From contig CAJJDN010000083.1 in the NCBI GenBank assembly GCA_905182985.1, positions 222,527-286,526 of the forward strand: a stretch of 64,000 nucleotides of DNA, in the 5' to 3' direction. This stretch comes from Paramecium sonneborni. Its lineage: Eukaryota > Ciliophora > Oligohymenophorea > Peniculida > Parameciidae. A program made the translations under genes and the position numbers. This document shows positions 11,676 to 22,313 of this stretch, piece by piece (position 1 is the stretch's first letter; every line of letters starts with the position of its first letter). The notes beneath the pieces were generated by a model, which did not search any database, had not been told where the DNA came from, and saw nothing but the letters and a program-made list of their open reading frames with translations.

Positions 11676-12365
11676 ATATTTATGATTCCTAATATTAATA
11701 GACTTTTAATCTAAATATTTATTATATCTATTATATCCCAAATATATTACTATCTAATCTCAAATACTATTTATTTCTTATTATTTACTTTATCTTTCAC
11801 TCTTATTCAAAGATAATCTTTTACAAGTCCTGAAATAATGATAATGCCCAATATTAATTTTCATTCATTTTACTACCATTAATGAAATCATAAGTTAAGC
11901 TACTCCATGGATTATACTTTATGCAGTCTTTAATCTTTTTGTACATTTCCATTCTAGTTCTTTAATTTGTATTTGTATTTTATTAGAAATTTAATAAAAA
12001 ATAGAGTGCTAAAATGATAATAATTGAAATAATAATAATTATTATAATACTAGAATAATAAGAAAAACCAACATAAAGATTGCATTTGATTTTTTACACT
12101 ATTAGATAAATATAGAGTTCAAAAGAGATTGCTTAGATGTACTTGTAAAATCATAATAGAATTAAATTTTCTGACTAGTGAAGAAATGAAATTCTGACTA
12201 ATTTACAATGAATTATATAATTTAAAATACCTACAAGAAAACTTGCAAATTATTACAAGTTAGCCATCTTTAACATTTTCTCATTCATATTAATAAAGGA
12301 GCCCTTGAAATTAAATCAAAAAAAAATTATTTCATTATTATATTAATTAATTTAAATATCTTAAT
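11676..12365. other. Intergenic region with no supported gene
   Basis: Weak hydrophobic open stretches occur on the plus strand (about 11682-11890 and 11880-12035, the latter TPWIILYAVFNLFVHF), but they lie in different frames and no GT...AG pair joins them. They could be a decayed small membrane protein or chance in A+T-rich DNA. The last bases before 12364 are the promoter of the next gene. Confidence 0.35.
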
Positions 12366-13920
12366 GGCATAATCTTCAAAGAATTGTCTAAATTGCAATA
12401 AAGAAAAAATCAAATATTGGGTTATGAATCCTTCTTCTAAGATCAATAAAGTATGTGAGGGATGCAAAATTAGATTTTAAAATATAATCGATGTCTCAAC
12501 TACATAAAAATTAAAACATTAAATGGAAATTTGGATTAGATATATCATGAAAGAAATTATTATAATTTCACAAAGAATTTTTAATTTTAAAAATAATTGG
12601 ATAGAAAAATTAAAAGAATTTGAAAAATCAGAAGGAAACGAAAATTATGAAATTCATTTTTATGATTCATACGCTGAATTTTTATAACTTAAGTCTAAAA
12701 TAAAAAAAGCCTTATTAAATTTAAATAATGAATTAAATAATAATAACTTCCCTCAATCTGATCTCCAATCAAATTATTCTGAAAATGATTTAAAAAAATG
12801 TAATAATTATAAATATTTTAGGCAAAAATTTATTATAAAAAAAAGAAATTTTCTAAGCTTAAAAAAAGCTTTTAGCTTTAGATACTTATGATGCAAAGTA
12901 TTTTTAAAGTATTTAATTTAAAATAATCTTAAGTTGAGTGTTTAATACTCTAAAAAAATTTGGATGAAGCTTATAAATAGTCTGAATAAATTATAAATGA
13001 GACCAAAATAGATTAAGTTAAAAAAATAAATAAAGAATAAAAATTTAATCTACTTTTATAAAAAGGTTGATTAAAATTCTAATTTTTAGCTAAAATCTGT
13101 CATAAAAAGGGATTATTTTTACAAGCTTTACATATGTTGAACCAAATTATTAGAGAAGGAGTTTAAAATCAAAATGATACAGATAGAGTATAATTGTAAA
13201 TAGGTAACTGTTATTTAAAATAGAAGCAAAAACATTCATGAAATGTGGAAATTTTGACTTAGGATTTTCTAGACTCGAAACACTCGAAAAAGAAAAAGAA
13301 AAAGATAAATAGAGTAAGGAAAATAAATATGAGTGTTACAATTATCCATTTAGCTTGACATATGGTGATTCTATACAATTTATTATAATAGCTAAAGCAT
13401 TATAATTGTAACCAGAAATTCATCCTGATTAAGATTACTTTAGTAATGATGAATCTGTACAATCAGACAACAGAAGAGAAAGCCAAGTTTTAAATTAAAG
13501 TTAAATTTAAAATTAAAATTAAAATTACAATTACGGATCTGGAATTATGGAGAAGAAGGAAAAAAAATATCAAGAAATCAAGTAGCCATTATAAATAATA
13601 ATGATAGAAAAATATATGATGAAATTTTATAAGAGGATCCTTCAGATTAGAAAGCTTTATATGGATTAAGTATTTTTTATTTAATATTAGGTTAAATTTA
13701 TATAAAATTAGAAGAATATTCTTTAGCTCAAGATGTTTTGTATGAACTCTATTAATTGAATCCTTCATACAAAAAGCAGGTAAAAAAATTTAGATATAAT
13801 TTAGAAATCGGATTGTTATATTGCAAATAAAAAATGGAAGTAAAATATGAACAAACTGATTAACAATATAGTGGGTGCTTTGGACGTTTTTTAAATTGTT
13901 TAACAAAAATAGGACATTGA
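12364..13920 (+). CDS. Zinc-ribbon/B-box-like plus TPR protein
   Basis: ATG 12364, TGA 13918-13920, about 480 residues. The N-terminus has two CXXC pairs (NCLNCNKEK ... VCEGCK), a probable zinc-binding unit. After a helical region come tetratricopeptide-like helices: one set around KKLLALDTYDAKYFQIEC, another around KICHKKGLFLQALHMLNQI, and a C-terminal set KALYGLSIFYLILGQIYIK / LEEYSLAQDVLYELYQLNP. The end is Cys/Gly-rich (GCFGRFLNCL). Introns that restore the frame: 12800-12821 (22 nt), 12909-12933 (25), 13066-13089 (24) and 13204-13223 (20). A frame change between about 13500 and 13600 was not explained by any intron I could find; it lies in an (AAATTA)n-like stretch followed by an A8 run. 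TPR proteins are protein-protein adaptors; partner unknown. Confidence 0.75.
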
Positions 13921-14020
13921 ATCTAATGAATATTATTATCATTTAAAATAGAACATTATATCATTATATCTGTAATATTGATTTTAAGTTTGATATATAT
14001 GTTTATTTATAAATTATATT

Positions 14021-15509
14021 ATGGAATTTGATTAAGTGATTTTTTGTTGTGAAGTGATAAGAAAACATCTAATAGTGAATAAGCATTATCATTTACAGCT
14101 GTTATAAAATAAAATCTTGATAAGAGAGAATGTATAGTATATAAGATGCATAAATTATTAGTTAGAACATATAGCAAAATACGAGGTTGTATTAAATCTG
14201 AAACAGCAAATAAGTTGGAAAATAGGAGAAAATCATAAAATAAAAGAATTTGGGATAAGATATAACAATAAACTAAAATGGTTTAAAGGGATTAGTGATT
14301 AATTGGAGTAGTTGAAATAGCGCATATCTAATAAAATATTTATGACAGGAATTTCAAATTTCTATTCTTCTCATGATTAAATTGGAACTGGAGCATCTTG
14401 TAAAGTAATAATGATTAAAGATTATGCAACTCAAATTAGTTACGCAGCCAAATGTGTAAGTAAAGAATACATAAGAAAAAAGAAAACATCTGATAGATTT
14501 GACAGATTAGTAAATGAAATAGAAATATTAAGAACATTAAAGTAACATCCTAATTTAATCAAATTGTAAGAATTGTATGAAGGAGAAAATAGTTATTACT
14601 TAATTTTTGAGTATTTGGAAGGAGAAACACTACATAAATTTATTAAAAACCGTGGACATCTTTTGACAGAACCTATTGTAAGGAGTATACTTTAAGTATA
14701 AAATTTTATTTATTATTTTAGTAATTGTTATTAGGAATTAGATAGTGTCATCAGTAAAATATTATTCATAGAGATATGAAGTTAGAAAATGTTGTACTTA
14801 CTAAGTTAAATAAAATTGATAATATCAAGATTATTGATTTTGGATTAGCTATTTTTAATACTCCTGAAATACCATTTTCTATTTGTGGAACTCCTGGTTA
14901 TATTGCACCTGAAATCTTGAATTATGAGGAAAACAAATATAAATCTGAGAAATTTATTTATACTCCATAAATTGATATGTTTGGTATAGGAGCCATGCTT
15001 TATAGAATGTAACAATATTTTCAACTTTTAGAATGACTAGAGAACCTTTATTCAATGCTGAAAAAACTAAAGAATTATTACATAAAAACTAAAAATGTCT
15101 ATACACTAAACGATCTATTACTTAATACTCTAGTGTTCTAAACTTAATTCTATAGGGATTGTTGGAATTCAATCCTAAAAAAAGAATTTCTGCTGATCAA
15201 GCTTTAGAAATTTTGTAATCTTAATCAATTAATCAAATTACTTAGAGAAATGAATCAACTAATAATATTAATTAAACAGAAGAATTTCAAATTTAGACAA
15301 GTACTGATGTAATTCAAACTCCCTATTTATTTCCTAATCGTAAAATTAAAACAGAATTGGCTTTTCTACATTCATATCATATTAATGAAGATAGAATATG
15401 TCAAAGTGGCAAATCCTATCTCCCTTCTTTTAGTATCAGACAAAGTCTTGATATTGAACATGATTCCTTAATAGAAGAAACTGAAAGAGATTAGGTTTTA
15501 GAACTATGA
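14021..15509 (+). CDS. CAMK/CDPK-like Ser/Thr protein kinase
   Basis: ATG 14021; TGA 15507-15509; introns 14696-14721 (26 nt) and 15009-15031 (23); about 479 residues. A 100-residue N-terminal region precedes the kinase domain. It looks like the PH-like leader of ciliate kinases but is not a confident domain call. The kinase motifs are complete: glycine loop [12 protein letters not shown], catalytic Lys in [22 protein letters not shown], metal-binding DFGLA and the activation-segment end [11 protein letters not shown]. The C-terminal lobe ends at [16 protein letters not shown] Gln/Ser/Thr-rich tail of about 100 residues has no EF-hands, so it is not a classical CDPK. It is expected to be an active cytosolic kinase; the substrate is unknown. 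Confidence 0.92.
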
Positions 15510-15671
15510 ATGATTTTCAATAATATTATATTGTTTATACAATATTATCAAAATTAAAATCTTAGTTTAAGACAATTAAACATATAAAAATTTATAGTAA
15601 ATGAATGAATTATAATTCATTTAATATAGATATTAATTGAGAATACGAGAATAAAAATCGGCAAAAGAATT

Positions 15672-17395
15672 ATGGCTTTCAACTTATTGCTGTTTTTTGT
15701 ATATGCTACTTAAAGCATTCACAATTACTGGGAAGTTGGTAATGATGCAAATTTATGATTTTATTTATTCGACCAATTTTCCATTAGTTCCTGATTCAGG
15801 GCTAGTAAGTTTTGGAAATATTTAGTACAATCAAATATTAATTTTCGTAGATGGTTTTGTTATGAAATGGCTGCTCCTTTGAGTTTACCAATGATTTCCA
15901 TGCTATTATTAAAAGTTTAGTTCAGGTATATATTTTTCTTTTCTTCTTTTGGATCTATATTGTTTATATTACCTCTTTAGTTTGCAACTATTTGTAAAGA
16001 TTCTCAAGAATCAATTTGTAATGTCTACATAATGTGGACATTTACTATAATATTTTCATTTATTTCAGGATTTTGTAAGACTTTATTGCTTTTTTCCATG
16101 CTTTATTATTTGTCTAATTTGGCAGTAGGTCGGGAAAAGATTATTTACTATAGTTCATTCTACTTTATGTATGTATAGGATTTTATAATTTAATATGTAG
16201 ACATCAATTTTAATGGTTGATAGGTAGTTTGATAGGAAATTTGTTAGTTCATTTTTGTAGTAGAGGGTCACTAGTAGAAACATTAAGACATTTTTATATT
16301 ATATTGATAATCAGTTCTTTGTTTTTATGTTCTCTATTCTTAACAATACCAGATGAAAAAAAGAAATAAAAATTTAAAAAGTTTAATAAAATGATAACTT
16401 AATTACTTATTGAGAATGGCAAAGAGAATCAAAAAACATTAAGATTAGAATTACAAAAAATGAATAATAAAAATGAATAAAATGAATTATACAATAAACT
16501 AATTGATTTTGAAGAAGTTAAAAGTGAAAGAGAAGAGATTTAATAAATAATGAATCGATAGGTTCAAATGAGACAAACTCATTAATTCTTTACTATCCAA
16601 AGTTTTTCATATGAGGAAAATAATTTATAAGATATTCTTTAAGAAAAGCCAAAATCTTCTGATGATTTGTAATGGATTTATGCAAATTAGAAAACGATTT
16701 CGATTGAGGAATATGTAAAAAATAATTACTTTGGAAATTTATATTTAACTTTAAGTACTCTGTGTTTGGATGGATTTTTTTATTTTATTATTTTGATTTT
16801 CAATGTTGGAAGTGTAATGTCCTTCTTATTATTGCAATTACCTAATCTATTGACAATCAATTCAGTATTAGACCCAGAGACCAGAGCAGCTACAATATAT
16901 GAAGGATTTCTATATGTTGGAATAGGATAGATTTTTGGATGTTTTTATATGGGATTGTTTGGAGACTTTTAATAAAAAATAACGTAAGAATTGTGTAATT
17001 ATTAAAAGTGGATTATATTATATTCTTGGAGTATATCAATTGGGATGTTTATTAGCATGGGGAATCTATATATTTGAAATTGATTACTTAGTATATGTGA
17101 TGTCATTCATTTTAGGATTCTGCTGCTCAGCAATGATGTCAACAACAATATCATTTTAGATAGTTTATTTTCATAAAGTAAAATAAATATTTGATTATAG
17201 TTTATCTACTCAGTAGATTTAATGTATATAATTTTTAGTCTCTCATTCTCTATCAATTCATTATTTTACATAATAACAAATTTTTCAGGAAAATTTTATG
17301 GTTTGATATTGTTATAGACTTCAGGAATATTAGGATTATTATCAACATGGAGAATTCATATGAGATTGAAGTCAAAATTGAATAAATAATAATGA
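15672..17395 (+). CDS. Polytopic membrane protein, transporter-like (possibly major-facilitator type)
   Basis: About 550 residues with a transporter-like layout. A cluster of hydrophobic helices (for example PLSLPMISMLLLK and GFCKTLLLFSMLYYL) comes first. A long charged central loop follows (about 16360-16730), then a second hydrophobic cluster up to TSGILGLLSTWRIHMR. The C-terminus ends in a basic tail at TGA 17393-17395. Two clusters around a cytosolic loop is the layout of 12-helix major facilitators, but no signature motif is firm. The proposed start (ATG 15672, beginning MAFNLLLFFVYA) needs at least one intron near 15738-15830 whose borders I could not settle, so the N-terminus is provisional. 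Other frame changes near 16210, 17000 and 17210 imply further small introns. Confidence 0.6.
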
Positions 17396-17428
17396 CTATT
17401 AATATACAATTATGAATGAATAACTTGT

Positions 17429-18226
17429 TCAATTCTTTAGAAAAGTTTACAATGAATCTAGCCATTTGATATACAATCTTTATTCTTTGTCTAATGAGTA
17501 ATGTTCAATGAATGCACCCAATTAATTATTAATTCCAAATCCTTTCAAATAATCCACCATAGCTTATTACAATCTCTAATTTATAGTAATTATAAATACC
17601 TCATCTAATGTGATGAAATCTGGACCACTATAATCTTACAATCCTCTCTCAAATCTTGGAATTTTCATATGGCTTTCTAAATCTTTAATCAAACTGACTA
17701 AATTAACATTAACCTAATTGAATATAATTATTTATACATCTCCTTATGATGTTGTACATTCATAGCATAAGATTTATCCATTTGCTTTTTAGAGATACAC
17801 AGTAAAGTCAGCATAATCATTTGAAGTTTATGATTCTTCTCCTTCTTATTCTTAATTTTATTTCTCTTATTCTTATTCTTCCTCACCTTCTTCATCTGGA
17901 TTAGGTTGTCTTGATTAAAATTAGACAACAACTCTAATATCTCCAACTTTTTTCTCTAATGTTACTTCATGAGAGTTCTCCTCATCAACTAATTTAAAAC
18001 CTGCCTTATCTATGAAATCAGTAACAGATTCATCCTCTACATAATTTGATTTCTCAAATTTTAATTCTTTCTCAACTATCTTCACTAATTTTTATCCACC
18101 TTTTAGGTTTATAGACTCATTACTTTTATTGATCTTCTCCAATTAGGTGCAAAATGGAGCTAATACTCTTTAAACATTCATTGGTTTCAGGGTTCTTAAT
18201 AACCTAAGAGGAATTTTAGAAATCAT
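17429..18226 (-). CDS. Mitochondrial matrix acidic protein p32/MAM33 (C1QBP family)
   Basis: ATG 18226-18224; TGA 17431-17429; intron 17576-17599 (24 nt); about 257 residues. An N-terminal basic/hydrophobic leader (MISKIPLRLLRTLKP) fits a mitochondrial presequence. The family layout is present: an EVTLEKKVGDIRVVVQF strand region, an acidic Glu/Gln-rich insertion (residues about 105-125), central strands (DYADFTVYLQ, GQILCYECTT) and the conserved C-terminal helix pair YLKGFGINNQLGAFIEHY / LDKEQRLYIKWLDSL. In other eukaryotes p32 forms a doughnut trimer that supports mitochondrial ribosome and oxidative-phosphorylation function. The intron must be removed to restore the C-terminal helix, which makes the splice call strong. 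Confidence 0.93.
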
Positions 18227-18305
18227 TCTATAAATTTTTAATTGTGATAATTTATTTAATGAAGAATATCGAACTATTATTTTTTCATTTTTATTTATTA
18301 ATTTA

Positions 18306-20023
18306 ATGAAACAATAAGAAAAATTATAAATATTTCTTCAATATTTAAACAATCATGGTTACTATCAAACCATTTAATAACTCATCTAAAAAGCAAGTAA
18401 AGATCAACTATAATCATTAGACTTTAAGATTGATTCTTCCATTGTTGCCTAAATTACAACCTATATTCAGAATCATGATTTTGATTCATTAGAATAACTA
18501 TTCAATACATATGTCAACTAAGAAAAGAAGAAATAATGCATGTTTATTATTACCTAAAATTATTATATTGAACTTTTGTCACAACAAAAAATTAATGAAG
18601 CTGTCGAATTATTAAGAGGACGTCTACAAATTTATTGTTTAGGTTTCTTTTTATCTATATTTCATTAATAGACGACCAACAAAAACATTAATTAACTAAT
18701 CTTATTATTGAATCTGAATTCTAACCTCTTTCTTACGTTGAAATTATTAGGCAAATACTACTTCTATGCCATTAAGAAATCGGTGCCTTATAACCAAATA
18801 GACTTGTAGCTTTATTGCATTAAGCATAAGCAAATCAAATTTTAGAATGCAAAAATCATTATAAATTGGACTCTAATTACCTTATATCTAACAAGCATGT
18901 TTGCACTTAAAAATTAAAAAAGAAAATTATCAGAGAGTAACAAATAATGTTTAAATTATATTTCTATTACCTAGATCTATTGTTCAATTTTCTGATGATC
19001 TAACTTTACAAGTATAAGTTAGTGATAAAGTTAATTTAAGCATTTATTAATAATAATTATAAAGTAACTAAGATCTTTAGGTTTTCAAATTATGTACTTT
19101 AAATAATCATCATCAAAGAGAAATCTTATCAGTTTCCATATCTCCTTGTAATCAATATATTGGAACTACATCAAAAGACAGAACAGCTATTATATTTGAT
19201 TTACTAAAGAATTAGTAATTAGTATTAAGTGGCCATCAAAGTTCAATCTAAGATATGATTTGGGTTTAATAACCTTTTACATAAAATGGTCATAATAATA
19301 TCGATTAAAATCATTCAAAATAAGAATCACGAATATTTGATAATTAAAATACTCCTGCCCTTAGATTATTACAATACAAGATTTGGACTATTGCAAATGA
19401 TGGTTGGTTATTTGAATGGGATTAAGGAATTAAAATTGATTGTTTAAAAACAGAAGAGAACATTAAGAAAATGCACTTTAACTAAAATAAAGATTCTCTT
19501 ATCATAGTTAGCTAATATAAGATCTCAGTTTATTTATTGTCAAAAAAAACATTGATTCAATAACTTAGTCTAAATGATTAGATAATTGATGTAAAAATTG
19601 AAAAAACATAAGCTTTTCTCATAATTCTTAGCAAGAATACCAATTACTAATTTACTTATTATTCATTACCAAATCTAGAATATGTGAAATAATTCATAGA
19701 ACATAACTCAAAACTTTTTATTAACTAATTTGATCTTGGATGGCATAATAATAATTTAATAGTTTGTGGAACTGATGAAGGCTTGACTATAATGTGGCAC
19801 ATTTAAAAAGGATAATTGCCTTTTTTTAGAAAACAAGTACTTTATTTTTTTGTATAAAAAGATACATAAAGGACCAATATATTTAGTTAGTATAGATCCT
19901 CTAAGTTTTAGTATAAGATATTTTGTAGAACAAGATTCATTGTTAACTTAGATTTAAAGAAACTAGACAACGTTTTCGTCCCAATAACTATACCATCACT
20001 TAAATAATACAATGCAATGGTGA
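18306..20023 (+). CDS. WDR26/GID7-like LisH-CTLH-WD40 protein
   Basis: The start is ATG 18306, because this frame gives an N-terminal LisH motif (FLQYLNNHGYYQTIQQLI). It is followed by a CTLH domain (IDSSIVAQITTYIQNHDFDS; INEAVELLRGRLQIYCL). A diagnostic family segment follows: GALQPNRLVALLHQAQANQ then LECKNHYKLDSN. WD40 repeats follow, for example REILSVSISPCNQYIGTTSK, LSGHQSSIQDMIW and GLTIMWHIQKGQLPFF. The stop TGA is 20021-20023; about 545 residues. Introns: 18643-18671 (29 nt), one near 18950-18977 (GTTTAAAT...CCTAG, 26) and one near 19839-19863 (25). The ATG at 18355 is in a different frame and rejected. In yeast and animals this family is a core or scaffold subunit of the GID/CTLH E3 ubiquitin ligase. 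It converges with the ankyrin gene, stop codons 20 bp apart. Confidence 0.9.
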
Positions 20024-20043
20024 TAATATAAAATATATACAAA

Positions 20044-21256
20044 TCAAAAAAACTCTTCTTTTAATTTCTTCTCGCCCCACATGTTGATAATATCCAACTA
20101 AGAATTAAATTTTAATAATTACTCTTCTGATCAAAGTTAAAATTTTACGAACTTTCTTGTTATCCTTAACCACTTCTCCCAAATCAGTGACCGAAGTAGA
20201 CCAGGGATATGCTTTATTTCTTAAAAGTAACTATAACTCATTAATATTTTTACTTCAATAATAGGTATGTTATTTTCTTATATAGCTAAATACAAAGGTG
20301 TCCTATTCAATATGTCAATTGCATCAACATCAGCATGATATTTAATTAAAAGTTCAGACATTTCATATAATCCTTTTTTACTAGACCAATGCAAGGCAGA
20401 CATATTAAAAAAATCAAAATCAAAAACTAAATATTAATTTTTCTCTAGGTATTAATGTACCTTTTCTAATTAATTCAACTTAACAGCATGTATAAATTCT
20501 TATGAATATGGCTTCTAATAAGGCTTTTTAGAAAATATTTATTTTTAGACCATCATTTTAGTAGTGATATTCATTTCTTTTAATTTTTTCAATGCTCTTA
20601 GTAAACAATGTCTTAATTATTTTTTAGTTCTTTTTGGTGGTTTAATCTATTCTTACAATAGATTTTCATCTTCAACAGAATTAATAACATTCCTTGTTTT
20701 AATTACTGAAGAATTTTCAATTCTATTTTCCTATCTTGTAGGTGATTTAGTTGATAGCATAGTGCTTTCATCAATATCAGTCTATTGAAATGCTCCATGT
20801 ATTCTACTTGTTTATATATTTATCTCAGTTTCACAAATATAATCTGATTCTAAAGGTATTTTACGATTTCGAAACGATGAAGCCTAAGGAGATCTTGAAA
20901 AAGTTGTTTTGTTAGTACTTAGTGGACTTTAAACCAATTTTATTCTGAATCGAGGTGAATTGTTTTTGCTTAATTAGTTCTCTACTTTTATAGGAGCAAT
21001 TTTTCTTATAAAATTTTCACTTTATGAAGTTTTCTTTTCTCTAATATTACCTCTTTGTCTCTCAAGGTATTCTTTTAATGAGAACTTCATTGCTCCATCT
21101 TCAAAAATAAAAATAACTAAATTACTTTTATTTTATATTACTGTCATACTTTAAACTTCCATTAAGTGAGGTCGAGGGGATCTGCTCCTTATAAATATAT
21201 ATTTACCTAAATTCTGCTTGAATTTTACGATAACTTTGTCCCATAGATTTCTTCAT
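20044..21256 (-). CDS. Ankyrin-repeat protein
   Basis: ATG 21256-21254; TGA 20046-20044; about 381 residues. A 19-nt intron (21188-21206) joins the first exon (MKKSMGQSYRKIQAEF) to RSRSPRPHLMEV. Two further introns (23 and 25 nt) lie near 20240-20270 and 20095-20125. The first 230 residues are basic, Ser/Thr-rich and probably disordered (for example ENRIENSSVIKTRN). The C-terminal part has ankyrin repeats: a diverged one at EFIHAVKLNQLEKVHQYLE, a good one at SALHWSSKKGLYEMSELLIK, and TPLYLAIQENNIPIIELLL. The last exon ends KKLKEEFF. It is a protein-binding adaptor with no enzymatic domain. The short standard-code plus-strand ORF at 20564-20788 is a shadow. Confidence 0.85.
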
Positions 21257-22313
21257 CTTTAATTTTATTCTTAAGCTTGGTAGTATAAATTTATTATATT
21301 ATTATATATAAGTAATATTTCTATTTTCTGTAACCATTTAAATATTCATTAGCATAATTTTTCATCTCAAATCATCAATTTTGCTAAGAAGAAAATTATC
21401 ATTTTTACGATTAATAAATTTTTAAACAGATTAATTAAATTTAATTGAGAAACCATAGCAATAGAAGAATTTGGAGTTGATATTTATTTATATTTCTCAA
21501 AATTAAGATCACTTTAATATAAAAATAAAATTCTTTCAATTTCTGCTAAAATTAACACATTCTAAAAATCAAATTTTATTTATTATTAGGCTTTACTATA
21601 TTAAGTTTACTATTAAATCCTTCATTTCAATTAATATCTTTAAATTAATTATGCTATTTCTCCAGAAGTCCAATTGATGAAAAGGATTTCTATTTTAATA
21701 GCTTAAATTATAATTTATTATATATTACTGATTTCAAAAGAACATTCCAATCTAAAAATCAAATATTAAGAATTTAAAACTCAGCATATTAAATATTTTT
21801 AAAAAAGCATTCATATTTTTTGAATAAAACAGAGATAATGCTATTAAGAACTCTAAGTAAATATCGATTGATCTTTGTTTTATTTTTTTATCTTTAAAGC
21901 ATTTTTGGAGCCGAATACTGAACCAAAAAATTATTAACCTACATTTGAATATAAAATTCCTTTGACAAGTTAAAGTCTATTAAAAAGAGAACTTACATAA
22001 TAACTATAAACAGAATCTCTGTTATTATTATTGAATAAAATTCTGACTGAAATAATCAAAATTAGTTTTGTATTTCCAACAATCTTTACATAATTCATTT
22101 GATAAATCAAATAATATATATTTGAAAAGAATAAATTATTTATTAAACTAAGATTCTGTTTTTATATGTTATTTATTATAATAATACATCTTCACTATTA
22201 AAAATAGGCCAAATCTGAAACTTATTCAAAAATATTTTATCATTAACAATTATAATAAAAGAAATCATTTTAAAAATGTTATAAATCTTTTTGGAACATA
22301 AGAACCTGATAAA
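21257..22313. other. A+T-rich divergent intergenic region
   Basis: No gene is supported. Open stretches exist but have biased, low-complexity Asn/Lys/Ile composition. It contains the upstream regions of the ankyrin gene (minus) and the channel-like gene (plus). Confidence 0.4.

Noticed and set aside
18355..18360. Alternative start codon for the WDR26-like gene
   Set aside because: It is in a frame that loses the LisH motif; ATG 18306 keeps LisH and CTLH in one frame.
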